Origin: Clytia hemisphaerica | Taxonomy: Eukaryota > Cnidaria > Hydrozoa > Leptothecata > Clytiidae | Length of the DNA: 64,000 nucleotides | Direction of reading: 5' to 3' | Assembly (NCBI GenBank): GCA_902728285.1 | Contig: CACVBU010001212.1 | Span: 124,001 to 188,000, forward strand | Shown: in pieces, positions 22,390 to 33,694 of the stretch | How the letters are laid out: every line of letters begins with the position of its first letter | How positions within the stretch are numbered: the stretch's first letter is position 1 | Position numbers and translations under genes: made by a program | Notes under the pieces: model-generated | Database searches by the model: none | The model's input: the letters and a program-made list of their open reading frames with translations, nothing else | Told to the model about the DNA's origin: nothing

Positions 22390-25300
22390 CTTAGCACCTT
22401 AGCGACTAAATAAAAGAGACGGATCTTTAATGATTTGAAGTGAATTTTTGGCAATCGTGGGAAAAAATATTTCGGGGCTTTATGACGGGATAAGTAGAAA
22501 CAAAATATAAGACACAGAAATTTTCATATCAAGATGTCTAAAATGTCATGTTTATATTAACTACATGAATTTTTTTATTATCTTGGGATGTTGGTCACAA
22601 CATAGTTTTCCCTGTTACTTTTACTTTTCATAACCTAACCCCCAATCTAACATTCTTTATTTTGATAATATACAAGGCTTGCTATGTATCTCTGTTAAGT
22701 TAGATTGTTTTTTATAGGAACACAAAGAGCGTGACACTATGAAGCGGTGACATTCAAAAGCAAACAACATTAGATATCTACTATTGTGTTCTAAATATTC
22801 TAAGGCCTAGCAAACGTGAATTGGAGCCTATTTTTGAAATCGTTGCAATACCGAGTTTATGTATTTGCACTTTTGAGGACGGTAGAGTGACTGAAGCGAT
22901 TTGGAAAAACCCGCAATTCCGCCCCGCAAAATCGAGGACGGTAAAAGTGCTGATTTACCGTCGTCCTCAGCTGGTCAGGATCTACTCAAATTAGAACCTT
23001 ACCGTCTCCGTCGCTGAAAAACACACATACATAAACTCGTTATTGTGGCGTAAAGAGAAGAGATGAAAAAAGTAGAATTCTGCTTTTTGCCTTAAGGAGG
23101 GTGTGCGATAAACTGGAGCTATCAGAAAGGCTGGCTTGTATTAACATAAATTGGTAATTTCAATTCACGTTTTCTTAGATTTAGAACGCCATGATATACC
23201 ATGATATTCTGAGACAAAACCTGTTCATGGGGAATAACATTCTGTAAGGTTTTTTTCATACTTTTTCTTCAGAGTTTAAAAGAAGTTGGATTAATCCCAA
23301 TACTTTATATGTCAATCTTACGCCTCGTTTGCTTATTTTTTTTTAGAACAAAATAATGTTCTTAAATTGTTCTTGTATAAAAAGAATTTTTTGGTGACGT
23401 TGTGTCATTTTCTACTTTTTCATTCATAAAAAAGATTATCAAACATTTTGAAATAAAAGCACTGTCCTGGATGTCGGTTGGTTGGTTGTTCTGCTTGAGT
23501 TTGACAGTTTTGTGGTATTTTTGCTTGTTGCCGAATTTATATAAAGATTGATGTACAAAAATCAAAAATCGTAGTTTTCGGAGATGTTTTTTTTTTCTGA
23601 ATACTTTGATAACTTTTTTCCAAATCAATTTGCAATCATTTTGTTTATTCTTCTTGACATTATCTTTCCAACAGTCCCGACAACCATCGACCTCTACTGT
23701 ATGATTGTTCGAAGCTGTCCGGTTACAAGATGTACGTATTGGTCTAACCCCGGTCTTTTCTAAATTTTGAGTCTCCGTCTGTTCTTGAGCCTTTAGATTA
23801 AGATTTAAGATTAAGATTTTGAACGACATCTCCCATTTCTTAAAAACAAGCGTGTACAAGAGAATAGTAATTTAAGACTTTGTTGTCCTATCATATCTGC
23901 AAAAATGCTTTAAGTAGGTATTTTGCAAGTCAAAAGATCTTGACAACCGCACAATACTATGTTATTTGTGATTTGTTCAGCCCATCATTTTGATATTGAT
24001 TAATCTTATCGATAATTAGCTTTGATGCGGTTTTTCGGTAATTATCCTTTATTTCATTAGAGCTCATTTTCTACAAAAAAATTTAATTGTTAATTCCGTG
24101 TCAAGTGGTTGCAGTATGTTTTTTTCAATTTACTGAAAAAAATAATTGACATAGTAAATTATATCGTTTTGTGGAAATGGCGCACCTTTCTTGATTGCGA
24201 CAACTCTAAGTTTACTGCTTTTAATAATTTTTTGATGGGTTTATGTGCTACTTACGACAAAGGATTGCCACAGACAGTAGCGTTGCGTGGAGGTAATTTT
24301 CGAAATTTTAAGGTGTATCAAAGAAAAGGGGCACTAGAATTAATAATCAGAGACGCCTTTTTCCGACCCTTGTCTTTCGGCGCTCCCCAAAAAGTGGGCC
24401 ACTGCCACCACGCTAATTGCCACAGAAACTAACTGTAATGGTCCTTTACTTTATTGGTGTTTTCAAGCCTAGTTCCCTCAAAATTACTATGGTAAAAAAA
24501 AATTCGTCTGCTAAAACTTTTCATCGGTAAAAGGTACCGAAATTTTTGGTTCCTGGTTTTTTTATAAGAACAAACCATAAAAACATAAGGAGTCGAAAGT
24601 CAAAATTCTAAGAACAAGTTAAGAGTATTTTAAGGTTTTTCGGACTCTAAAACACCCGATTTCTTAGGAAAACGGACAGCAATACTCCCAAAATGGGGAA
24701 AGGGCTTCAAAAATTTTAGATGCTCTCATAAATAAAAACGTGTAAGTGACAAAATCTTCTCCTGACGAATATCATTTGCTGATAGGGTTGTGGGCTGTCT
24801 GATTATGACAGTATACTTATTTTACGGTACTTTTAGCATAAGTGTTTTTAATTCTTTGTAGGGAATTGATAGGACTTAGAATTTTTAAACTCTATGGTTC
24901 GGGAAACTTTTTACTATACTACGAAAGGTGTATGAATATTCCTTTGAATGGGTTCCCAATCTAACATTTTCTTACTTCCCGTAATTCCCTGTTTACATTT
25001 TAGTGAGATTATTTGTTTTGATGTACTGATAATATGAGGAAAGAACAATTTTGCGTGATAATCACTGTCATTAAACAAACAAAAAGACTCATCTAAATAT
25101 AACTGACCCAACACAACGATTGAGTTGACCCTTAACGCTTATCTTGTAGGGTCATAGTTTTGGATTTAGGGGATTATTCTGTTCTTTTTGACACATATAT
25201 TTTGGTTCTCAAGTCTTCACACACATTTTGATTTTTTTAATATACGCATTGATATATCATGTGCTTTTTAAAAATGCAAGCACTATGATTTCCTGGGTTT

Positions 25301-25544
25301 TATCTTAGGCGAATTCTCCATGCAGGGATGGTACATCTAAAACAGATTACATGGGAAAAATCAAAATATAATAGCCGCATTCTTTTTCACCGTTCAACAT
25401 AAAACAGATTACATAATATACAGATTTATAAAACAGATCACGCAGGCACAATGTGGGAAAAGTAAGCCTTATTTGGCATATGAAAATCTTTGTAAACAAA
25501 TTTATATTTCCAACTTTTTTTATTTTTAGACACACAAACATTGA
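22390..25544. other. Gene-poor AT-rich stretch with two doubtful open frames
   Basis: A 165-codon Lys/Asn-rich frame on the minus strand (23362-23859) and a 107-codon frame on the plus strand (24109-24432, preceded by the acceptor ggttgcag) have no recognisable domain. The latter ends with a more protein-like stretch (PQTVALRGGNFRNFKVY). A TAAGAA-word repeat lies at about 24548-24750 (ttttataagaac ... aaaacgtgt), and a loose inverted pair (gttctaaat...aacgtgaattg / caattcacgtt...atttagaac) spans 22792-23190. Confidence 0.35.
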
Positions 25545-25580
25545 TTGATTTTGTTCGGCTGTTCTCCAATTCATTACAAA

Positions 25581-28500
25581 ATGGTAACCCTCAAACTAAT
25601 TGTTTTCGCTACCGTAACTTTCGTCATTCTTGTGCGAACAGACAGTAAGCCACAGTTAACTCATGAAGAAAAAGTTGCGAAATTTCTCAAAAATTATAAC
25701 GAAGAAATGTCACGCTTGAATTATGAAAGAAATGTTGCTAAATTTGATTATAACACAAATATGACAAAATATAATGAAAAACTAGCCTCTGATATGGATC
25801 TGTTATTCTCAAAACGGAATTCTAAATTACGGACAAAAGCTGGACAGTTTGATTTAAACAAGATTATGGATCAATCTAACAAAAGACAGTTGGAATTATT
25901 ACTAGTATCTGCCACCGCTAAAGACCCCTTAGTCACAAAACGATTAAACAAAGTCCAGGCACAGATGAAAAAAATCTATTCAGAAGCTCATGTTCCTTAT
26001 AGCCCGAAATATATAAAAACAATAAAAACAGATAAAGATGTTCTGAGGGTCAACCAAGTTGCTCAGATCTTTGCCACATCTACAGATGCCAATGAACTCC
26101 TTTATTGCTGGAAAGAATGGCGTAATTCAATAGGTCCGAAAATAACACCTTTATTTACTGAAATGGTCAGCTTGCTAAACCAAGGTGCCCGAGATAACGG
26201 GTTCCCGAATGAGGCCGAATTCCGTAAATTCGCATATGAAGTTGACGATCTTGAAGAAGTCGTATTGAAATTTTGGTCTGAATTGAAACCAATGTATGAA
26301 GAACTACATGGATATATACGACATCGTCTGACTGAGACTTATCCTGACTTGATTGATGAGAGCAAAGGAATACCAGCACATTTGTTGGGTAATTTATGGA
26401 CAACAAATTGGGCAGCGCTGGCGAATCGTGTTAAACCATTCCCAGGTAACCAGCATTTATTTTAGTCCATTTTTTTAAATACCTAGATGGGATAAAATTT
26501 ATCATCAAAACAGTGCTAATAATGCGTATTTCAATAACCAACATGTATGATTTGACAGTCACAAAATCGAGAAAATATTGTCTCCCAATAGTACCATCCG
26601 CAAAACGGGTACTTAATGGGTACTTAACCCGTGACAATTTATCTCAAAATATCTTATTTACGCTGTAGATTTTTCCACATCGCGTGTTCTATTCTTTAAG
26701 CTACTAATGCACCCCAAAGAAATTTATTTGAAGTTCGTGTTGATTTTATTCGACGTGTTTTATAAAAAACTAACATTCTAGACTTCAATATAGCGGACAA
26801 GTCTTTTCATTCCTATTCTCTAAAAGACGGAAACATCTGTAGCATTTTGCGACTCTCTTACTAAGAGCCCCCCCCCCCAGCGGTAACTCGCGATCACGAT
26901 ATCACGCATCTTTTGTCTTCAATCACGATCGCGCAAATCAGGAAAAAAATGGGACAATCACGCATCCCTTTGAAAAAGTCCAGATCTCAAGAATCTTTCA
27001 AACCAAGTTTTGACCTCTCATCGCACAATCACGTAGAAAAAATTTTCAAATCACGTAATCACGCTACAAAAAAGTCCCTATCACTTCATCACGTAAACCG
27101 CTTGGGGGACCTCTACTAACAAGCATAAGTTATGACTGTATCGAGTGTTGATCTCTTTTAGCTACATCTTGAGCTGTCTTGTTTAGCTCAATCCCATTCT
27201 TTCCCTTTAGACGAATCTGGAATTCAAGTGACACCAAAACTAGTGGAGAAAAACTATAACGTTAGTGAAATTATTCGCATTGCTGAGAAATTTTTTGTTT
27301 CTCTTGGATGGCCAAAACTATCAGAAAGTTTTTGGAAAAGATCAGTGTTTACTCAACCGGAAAATATTCAAATGATTTGTCAACCAGCAGCTTATGATAT
27401 GGGAGCAAAATTTGATGACATTCCTGATATCAGGTAGGCACCCAGCTGGAACAGTCAAAACTGGCCCAAGCGGCCGATGCTCAACTAGCTTCGGCACACC
27501 TTTGCGTTCTTACATCCCTAAGTCAGAAGTTGCCGGCCAAAAAAGGAAAGTATCCAAAAACTTTCATGCTCCCGTCGCACGTGTTATTATTTCCAAAGTT
27601 ATTTTCTTTAAAAGTGGGGTACCAAAATACTAAATTTACATAGGATACACAGTTTGCCCTAGACGATGCTATCATCCGTGTTATATATTATTATGATATT
27701 ACGATATAACATAGTTGTATATTACAAAACGTAATATGTTGCACGGCGGAAAATAGAGTCCGTGTTTGACATTGAGCCAGTCCGACTGCTAATTTGCGTG
27801 TTTGAGATTATTCTTAATTTTTTGAATTCGGGTTAGACTATAGCATGGTCAAAGTTTGCCCCACTGTTTGTCAATATACTACTGTTCACTTTTGTTTGTG
27901 TTTGTTTTCATCCATAGAATGACAATGTGTGGTACAGTCAACGAATATTATTTCAATACAGTTCATCACGAACTTGGGCATGTTTATTACTTCATGTTCT
28001 ATGCTGATCTACCGTTCGATTTTCGACAAGGAGCTAACCCTGGTATGTGTAAGGCTATTTTGGTTCGCCCTATAATTTTTATCCCTTTTAATCCCTTGAG
28101 ATTTGAGATGTAATGATGTGAGGAAATGTGAATTAGTCGTGGGAAAGTCGCCAAAACCTTTCTACGTGATCTAAATTGTCTCATGCAAATGTATATTCTT
28201 ACTTTTTTTCCAAAATTAGGTTCATTGTGTATCTTTGTTCTTATTTAAGAACGTTTATACCCGTTATAGTCCGTTGATGAGAACTTATGAAAATCTTTTC
28301 CCAGGATTTCACGAAGCAATTGGAGACGCATTAATGTTATCTGCCAAAACACCACTCTACCTCAAATCCATCGGTTTGATCGACCAAGCTAATAATTCTA
28401 CAGGTATGTGATTTAAGAAAATTAATCCTGGATCAGGGCTTGTTGCGCCCCATATGTATCCATAATTTCTTCGACAGTGTGTTTTATTCAAGAGAAATAA

Positions 28501-30499
28501 GGGTACCTTTTGAACACCTTGAAATTCATCTAAGGGTTATGAAAAACTAACTCAATGTTTGAAAGGGTCCTAAAATCACGATCATCGGAACCTTGCTTTC
28601 GCAAATTTTAAAGTTATAAATTCAAAATGTTTGCTTCCAATGTTATATCTTTCTTTCTTTTTACAGCATCCAATCTCAACTTTTTGATGACATCAGCATT
28701 ACGTACTATCGCTTTCCTTCCTTACGGTGCACTAATGGATATCTGGCGTTGGGAAATATTCAAGGGAAATATCAAGCCTGAGGACTACAATCGTAAATGG
28801 TGGGAATTGAGGCTAAAATATCAAGGAATCTTACCACCGGCTGAAGGTGAAGATATGGATTTAGACGGAGCAGCCAAATTTCATATTGCGTGGGATATTC
28901 CTTATATAAGGTAAGAAAAGTGGTCTTGGTTAGAATAGTTTGAAATAATGAAACGTTGATTGTCTATTTTCTCTAGTATTTATTGCACCATTTATTCAAC
29001 CAGTATTTATTTCCGAATTGTATTTACATTATTTAAGTATTGTTAATTTAAGACTTCTCAGATCTTTCTAAATAATGATATCGGTCTTAGATATTGAAAG
29101 ATGATAAGTGAACCATCCCCGTGTCACTTGGTGGGAAGGCTTAGGCACTATTGGCCAAAAATTGTCTAAATGACAAAAGAAAAACCCTGGAAAACCGGGA
29201 AACAACGCTTGGGTCTTATCCCCAATTGAAATTTTTATCCCCATTCTAACTGGATTAAAGTTACTGGGGTTTGGAGAGTTTGGCACATGCAGCGATCTTT
29301 TCTTCAGGCTTAAACCATGTAATGACCAAAATTTTGGCTTCTGCCTCGAGTGATATGATATGATGATATGAGCCCTCCCCACTGGGTCCTACTCTTATAC
29401 GCAAAGCGAGATACCCTGCAAAATTTATATGAGGGAGTGCAGACGTTTATGACATATTTCATTATCTTTTGATAAAACAAAGACAATAATTACAGTGTCG
29501 TAAAAACTGCTCTCATCCATAAATTTTCCAGGGTATCTCACTACGCCTATGACTCCTTACGACGTAGGAATTCCTCCTTTTTCAAGGCAGAACGCTTAGT
29601 GCTGTCCGGTCACCACTGGTTCTGTGCCCGCGAAACACAGATACCATGATGCATAGTGGTGACACTTGAAACACACTTTCCGCCTTGAGTGAAGATCATA
29701 TTTTATTGAACTGAAAACAGATTGTATCGATTCAATACCTTTTTTTTCCTTTTTTAGATATTTCTTTTCTACCATCTTTCAATTTTCGTTTTACGCACAA
29801 GCATGCAAAGACGCAGGATACGAAGGTCCTCTGCATCTCTGCTCATTAGAAAATTCCAAAGAAGCCGGTCAAAAGTTAAGGTAATTTCGGATCAATTTTA
29901 CGAGTAGTGCAGTAATCTAATCATAGAATGAATCTATACAAGTCAAAAAGACTGTATATTTTTCTGTTCCTACCAATTCAGAAAAAGTGAAGCTACTTAT
30001 TTCCCATCCAAAACGCGCCTAGAACGCGCTGCGATCATGACGTCGGGTTGTATCTAGCGGTTTCTTTGTTTTTGAGGACTACATTTTTTGAAATCTAGCG
30101 ATGGATTTTACTTTCAATCCGGCGTTTGTGTTGAAAACCACGCGTGGGCGTTCTGGATGGGAAATAAGTGGCTTCATTTCCCTTTGGGCTTGGAAGTCAA
30201 TGACTATGACCTCTTATTTGAAACAATTTGTTTCTTTTTTCAGGAAAATGTTGGAATTGGGTAAAAGTAAAAAATGGCCGGAAATTTTGAAACAATATAC
30301 AGGATCATCGGAAATTTCAGCGGAACCCCTCATTCAGTATTTCAAACCTTTATTAGAATGGTTGAAAAAAGAGCGCAAAAGAAAGAACTATACAATCGGT
30401 TGGGACGAAAAGCTCCCTGTATGGAGTAATGCTATAATGATTAAAATGAATTTTTTACTCCCATTTCTATTGGTTATTTTAATTATGATCGTATTATGA
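25581..30499 (+). CDS. Angiotensin-converting-enzyme-like M2 peptidase, 7 exons
   Basis: Exons 25581-26445, 27211-27433, 27918-28042, 28305-28403, 28667-28910, 29758-29880 and 30244-30499; all junctions are GT-AG and in phase, giving 644 residues. ACE-family enzymes are zinc dipeptidyl carboxypeptidases acting outside the cell. The chosen ATG (acaaaATGg) gives a signal peptide of about 22 residues; an in-frame ATG 12 codons upstream would bury it. Zinc site HELGH at 380-384 with the third ligand Glu408 in HEAIGD, the same 28-residue spacing as in testis ACE. The KFH, PYIRYF and RKMLELG blocks are kept, including the Arg and Tyr linked to chloride and transition-state binding. The equivalent of ACE His353 is Gln346 (ICQPAAYD). 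There is one catalytic domain. The protein ends in about 16 hydrophobic residues with no cytosolic tail, so a GPI signal or terminal membrane anchor is likely. Transposon copies fill introns 1, 2, 5 and 6. Confidence 0.93.
26860..27116. repeat. ATCACG-word repeat in ACE intron 1
   Basis: atcacg or a close variant recurs about ten times on one strand at irregular intervals. The ends read agagcccccccccc-agcggt and, inverted, accgcttgggggacctct. Similar segments occur at 30880-31440 and 55815-56030. Confidence 0.6.
27645..27855. repeat. MITE copy in ACE intron 2, related to 63683-63992
   Basis: In reverse orientation it shares with the right-edge copy the phrases gatgctatcatccgtgt, tattacgatataac, ttgcacggcgg and gactgctaatttgc. 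The left-edge and right-edge words (gatgctat/atagcat) are inverted. Confidence 0.65.
29396..29550. repeat. Fold-back MITE in ACE intron 5
   Basis: gcgagataccctg on the left pairs with cagggtatctcac on the right, and internal tttatgac / gtcgtaaaa arms also pair. A related copy at 35362 shares the internal gtgtcataaaa-ctgct segment. Confidence 0.55.
29985..30205. repeat. Inverted-repeat element in ACE intron 6
   Basis: The ends pair through AAGTGAAGCNACTTATTTCC and catccaaaacgc. A diverged copy lies at 53850-54175, and one end only at 10728. Its right end is about 40 bases from the acceptor of the last ACE exon. Confidence 0.7.
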
Positions 30500-30879
30500 G
30501 CTGGCGATGCAATCATCAGGATAATTGGAAATTCCATTCAACTATCATAGAAGGTGAAAGGTTTTAGAAAGAGGCAACAAAGTAACCGGGATGATCCATT
30601 ATCTCTCAGTAGTAGAAAACCTTAAAAGATCTGAAAGATGAACGGTACAAGCCACGGAAAATCCATGAATTTCTGATTTACAGACTTTCTGACTAATTTT
30701 TGAAGAAGGGGTTGGAGATTTTAAACAGACATACTTGTAATGCAGGGCTTATGGTGACTAAAGGTGCAGATAATGGTGGACCATATCTAGGCAATTACAG
30801 TATTTTTGAATAATTGATAACATAATTATGATTCAATATTTAATATTTAATACTTAGGGACCTGTCTGTTTGCTAATGC

Positions 30880-31440
30880 TATGCCATTTAGCAAATATTT
30901 TGGCTTTGCGTAAAAATAGCTTATAATGGTCCCCTTCTTCTCGATGAATGAGACCCCAAGCTGTTTGCGTGATGTTGTGATGAGGCCTTTTTTTAGCGTG
31001 ATTAAAAATTTTATTTTTCGTGATTGCATGATCAGAGATCAAAACCTGATTGTGATTTGAAAGATTTTTAAGCCGTGATACTTGATTTGGACCCTTTCAA
31101 AGGAATGCGGGATTATCCAAATTTTTTGTTGATTTGCGTGATCGTGATTAAAGACCTAAAGTTGCGTGATATCGTGATCAGAGTTACAGCTGGGGCCTTC
31201 ATTTTTTCAAGTTTGCAATGTGATGTATTCTGTCAAATTTATCCAATAGAGGTCTGCGAAGCAGACTATCAGTATACATTGGAGGAAGCAATGATGTAAA
31301 ATTACGTTATCACGAGTTAAGTTTCCTTTCTATCACGTTGGTTCCTCCCATCACGCAATCACGCAAATCTTAAATCAAGAAATCAAGAACTTGAAAAGAC
31401 GCCAATCACGCCATCAGGAAAACGCTGGGGCGCCTCTTTT
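30880..31440. repeat. ATCACG/CGTGAT-word repeats downstream of ACE
   Basis: The first half carries the word as cgtgat (30967-31180), the second half as atcacg (31310-31410), so together they form an interrupted inverted pair around a small open stretch. The right end reads aacgctggggcgcctctt, like the 26860 copy. Confidence 0.5.
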
Positions 31441-32021
31441 GAGTCTAAAAGATTTTTGAAGAATTTGTCATTTTTAAATTTCACTTTCTTTTTCGCATAG
31501 AATTTTGAATATGTTTCTCATACCTGATGAATTTAGTCCTTTGCTTAAGCAATTATTTGAACATAAGGCTATTAATAAAACAGGGAGTTAATTAAAACAC
31601 GAAATTTTAATCTTAATCCTAGTTCATAACATCCCAAATTCAAATAATATTAAATGTATGTCCTGAGCCAACTTGGAAACTGTGTTTATCTTGGGCAAAA
31701 TCTATTTTGGATGGTGTGCAAAAGAAATTGCACAAACCTTATCATCATTGCACACTACACGACCGTTTCATAACCCTTCAGATTATTGAATCAACACAAA
31801 AAGTAATCTATTGCTTTTAAGCATTTCAATTGATATTTAAGTAAGCTGAGGAAACTTATTTGCCCTTTTTAATGAAATAGGAATGCAGTTGTTTATACAA
31901 AAGATTTGACCACCTTGACCAAATTAGTACCCAGTCTGCTTTCTTTGTTTTGTTTCTGCTTTCTTTGTTTTGCTTAAAGTAACCTGGTAACCAAATTTAT
32001 ATTCTCCCAACTTCACATTTT

Positions 32022-32034
32022 TTGGTATATATGT
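32022..32034 (+). promoter_or_regulatory. Possible TATA box of the secreted Cys-rich protein gene
   Basis: ggtatatatgttg lies about 55 bases before the start codon at 32085, a workable distance for a short 5' UTR. The assignment rests on sequence and position only. Confidence 0.35.
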
Positions 32035-32084
32035 TGCAAATTTGATCATTCCATATCAATTTTCCAAAAGATAGAAGCGTAGAT

Positions 32085-32783
32085 ATGGCTCTCAAGTATT
32101 TTGTCTTGGCTGTTGCTTTGGCACAGGTCTTCGGCGACCAATGGCCGTGCGACCGAAAAGCGGCCATTGCAGCGTTCGAAAAAAAGGAAGCTGCAACGCA
32201 CTATACATTTAATGCTAATCCTTACAAAAATCAAACAGCAGAATCAATGAAGAAGATCATGGCATACCTCAAAGATGATACTTCAGTTTGCGCTTTGAAA
32301 TATTTTGGTCCAGATAAAAAGGTTTATGAAACTAAAACCTTCAAAGATGAAGCGAGTGCATTGGAAGCTGATTTTATCGTTACTCATCAAGGTCGATGTG
32401 GAGCTTGCTCAACCTTACCTGATCTTGCTGTTTATCTTAAACAGAACCTGACTGGTCCCGTCCGCGCGTGTGGTGCACGCACTATCAGTCCGCTCATTCG
32501 TAGATGTTTATACGGTCTTGGTTTTACGTCAACTTGCGTTGATATCTGGGAATACAACATCAAAAACACGCGTTCAAAATGCTGGTGGACTTGCATCAAG
32601 AACTGGAGATCAGACTACAACAAACCTGACGGAAGCTTGAATGATTGCCTCCAATGTGATGAAGATAACTCGGGCCCAGTCTTTAAATATTTTGCAGGTC
32701 GCACAAGACGCAATTCTGGTATTGTCAGTGCTATCCACCGACCAAACAGTCAAATCTATCATATGAATCATTGTTATTACTAA
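32085..32783 (+). CDS. Secreted Cys-rich protein with GRCGACSTLPDLAVYL motif, single exon
   Basis: 232 residues with a clear signal peptide (MALKYFVLAVALAQVFG, cleavage before DQWPC). The mature part carries 15 cysteines concentrated after residue 100, two N-glycosylation sites (NQT, NLT), and a chain of distinctive blocks: GRCGACSTLPDLAVYL, GPVRACGARTISP, CLYGLGFTSTCVDIWEYN, CWWTCIKNW, GSLNDCLQCDEDNSGPVFK and FAGRTRRNSG. I recall this combination from uncharacterised secreted proteins of algae, other protists and marine animals; no function is known to me. It has no intron, in contrast to its neighbours, which would fit a retrocopy or horizontal transfer but does not prove either. It lies between the ACE and aldolase genes and is convergent with the latter. 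Confidence 0.85.
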   Translation: MALKYFVLAVALAQVFGDQWPCDRKAAIAAFEKKEAATHYTFNANPYKNQTAESMKKIMAYLKDDTSVCALKYFGPDKKVYETKTFKDEASALEADFIVTHQGRCGACSTLPDLAVYLKQNLTGPVRACGARTISPLIRRCLYGLGFTSTCVDIWEYNIKNTRSKCWWTCIKNWRSDYNKPDGSLNDCLQCDEDNSGPVFKYFAGRTRRNSGIVSAIHRPNSQIYHMNHCYY

Positions 32784-33035
32784 AGATTAAATTTTTGGAT
32801 TTGGCTTGAAGAATAGATAATGAAAATGAAAAATTGTACAAAATCTCTCAAAGACGTAATATCAATCCATCTTAATTAAGGTCTGGGGCTACTTGAAACA
32901 ACTTTTTCATCAAAGTGAAACTTTTTGCGAGTTTCAGTTTTCAAATGTTTCTTAAGAATAAGAGACCTTAAAAGTAATAGCTTTGGAGATTTAAAATATG
33001 CCATTGTTTCCCTGTTTATGTTTGATGCTGGCTGA

Positions 33036-33340
33036 ACACAACCCTTTCTAACAGACCCCCTTCTCACAGACCCACTGGAAAAATTGGCTACAATATCATC
33101 CCCGATGGGAAATTTTCTTCCAATTTTTGTCCCCACTGAAAATAATCAAATAAACCAGTCCTCACTACAAAATATTATGTTATTTTTCCCATCCCCACTG
33201 AATTTTCTGACTTGAAAACAAAAGAATTTGAATACCCGGCCATAAAAATATGGGAATATCAATGTCCACCGAGTTTCAGTCCGTTATTTTTAAACCCACT
33301 GGATGAAAAATCCTACCAGGTCTGGGAGAAGGAGGTGTTT
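33036..33340. repeat. Inverted-repeat element with TTCTCACAGACCCACTGG ends
   Basis: The family has ends TTCTCACAGACCC / gggtctg-gagaa and an interior of repeated tcccca/tgggga words. A matching copy is at 41324-41634, with partial copies at 48990-49096 and 58540-58626. Confidence 0.65.
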
Positions 33341-33694
33341 GAATTGATCATTTACATCCAAAACTAGAAAGTTCAAAATTCGTAGCCCCAGACTTTTTCC
33401 AGTAACACACATCCAATCCCGATTCTAGTGTCTTTTACTATGTCTCTATGTCTCTATTTCAGCTAAAGAATATGTATTGAGTTTGTGGTTACACTGATTT
33501 CAAATAAGATTTTTCAATTCTAAATATTAAGAGATCAAATACTTACAAAATTATCTAAGAAATCACTATATTCTAAAAAAGTAATAAAAAACAGTTTTTC
33601 ATTGTAAATAAACGACGACTGTAAATTTTGTCCTTGAATTATCGCATATGATGAATCCAAGCCGATGAATTTCATTTTTCCTGTGGAAGTCCAC

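Noticed and set aside
23362-23859. 165-residue Lys/Asn-rich protein on the minus strand
   Set aside because: Composition mirrors AT-rich DNA; no domain, signal peptide or convincing splice sites.
25545-25580. Upstream start for the ACE gene (MILFGCSPIHYK...)
   Set aside because: It would place 12 residues before a typical signal peptide; the ATG at 25581 has a better context and yields a normal secretory start.
26913-27119. 68-residue protein rich in SITIAQ/HNHV words
   Set aside because: It is a translation of the ATCACG-word repeat.
30101-30243. Coding sequence upstream of the last ACE exon
   Set aside because: The open frame runs through the inverted-repeat element at 29985-30205; the ttttttcag acceptor at 30243 with matching phase marks the true exon start.
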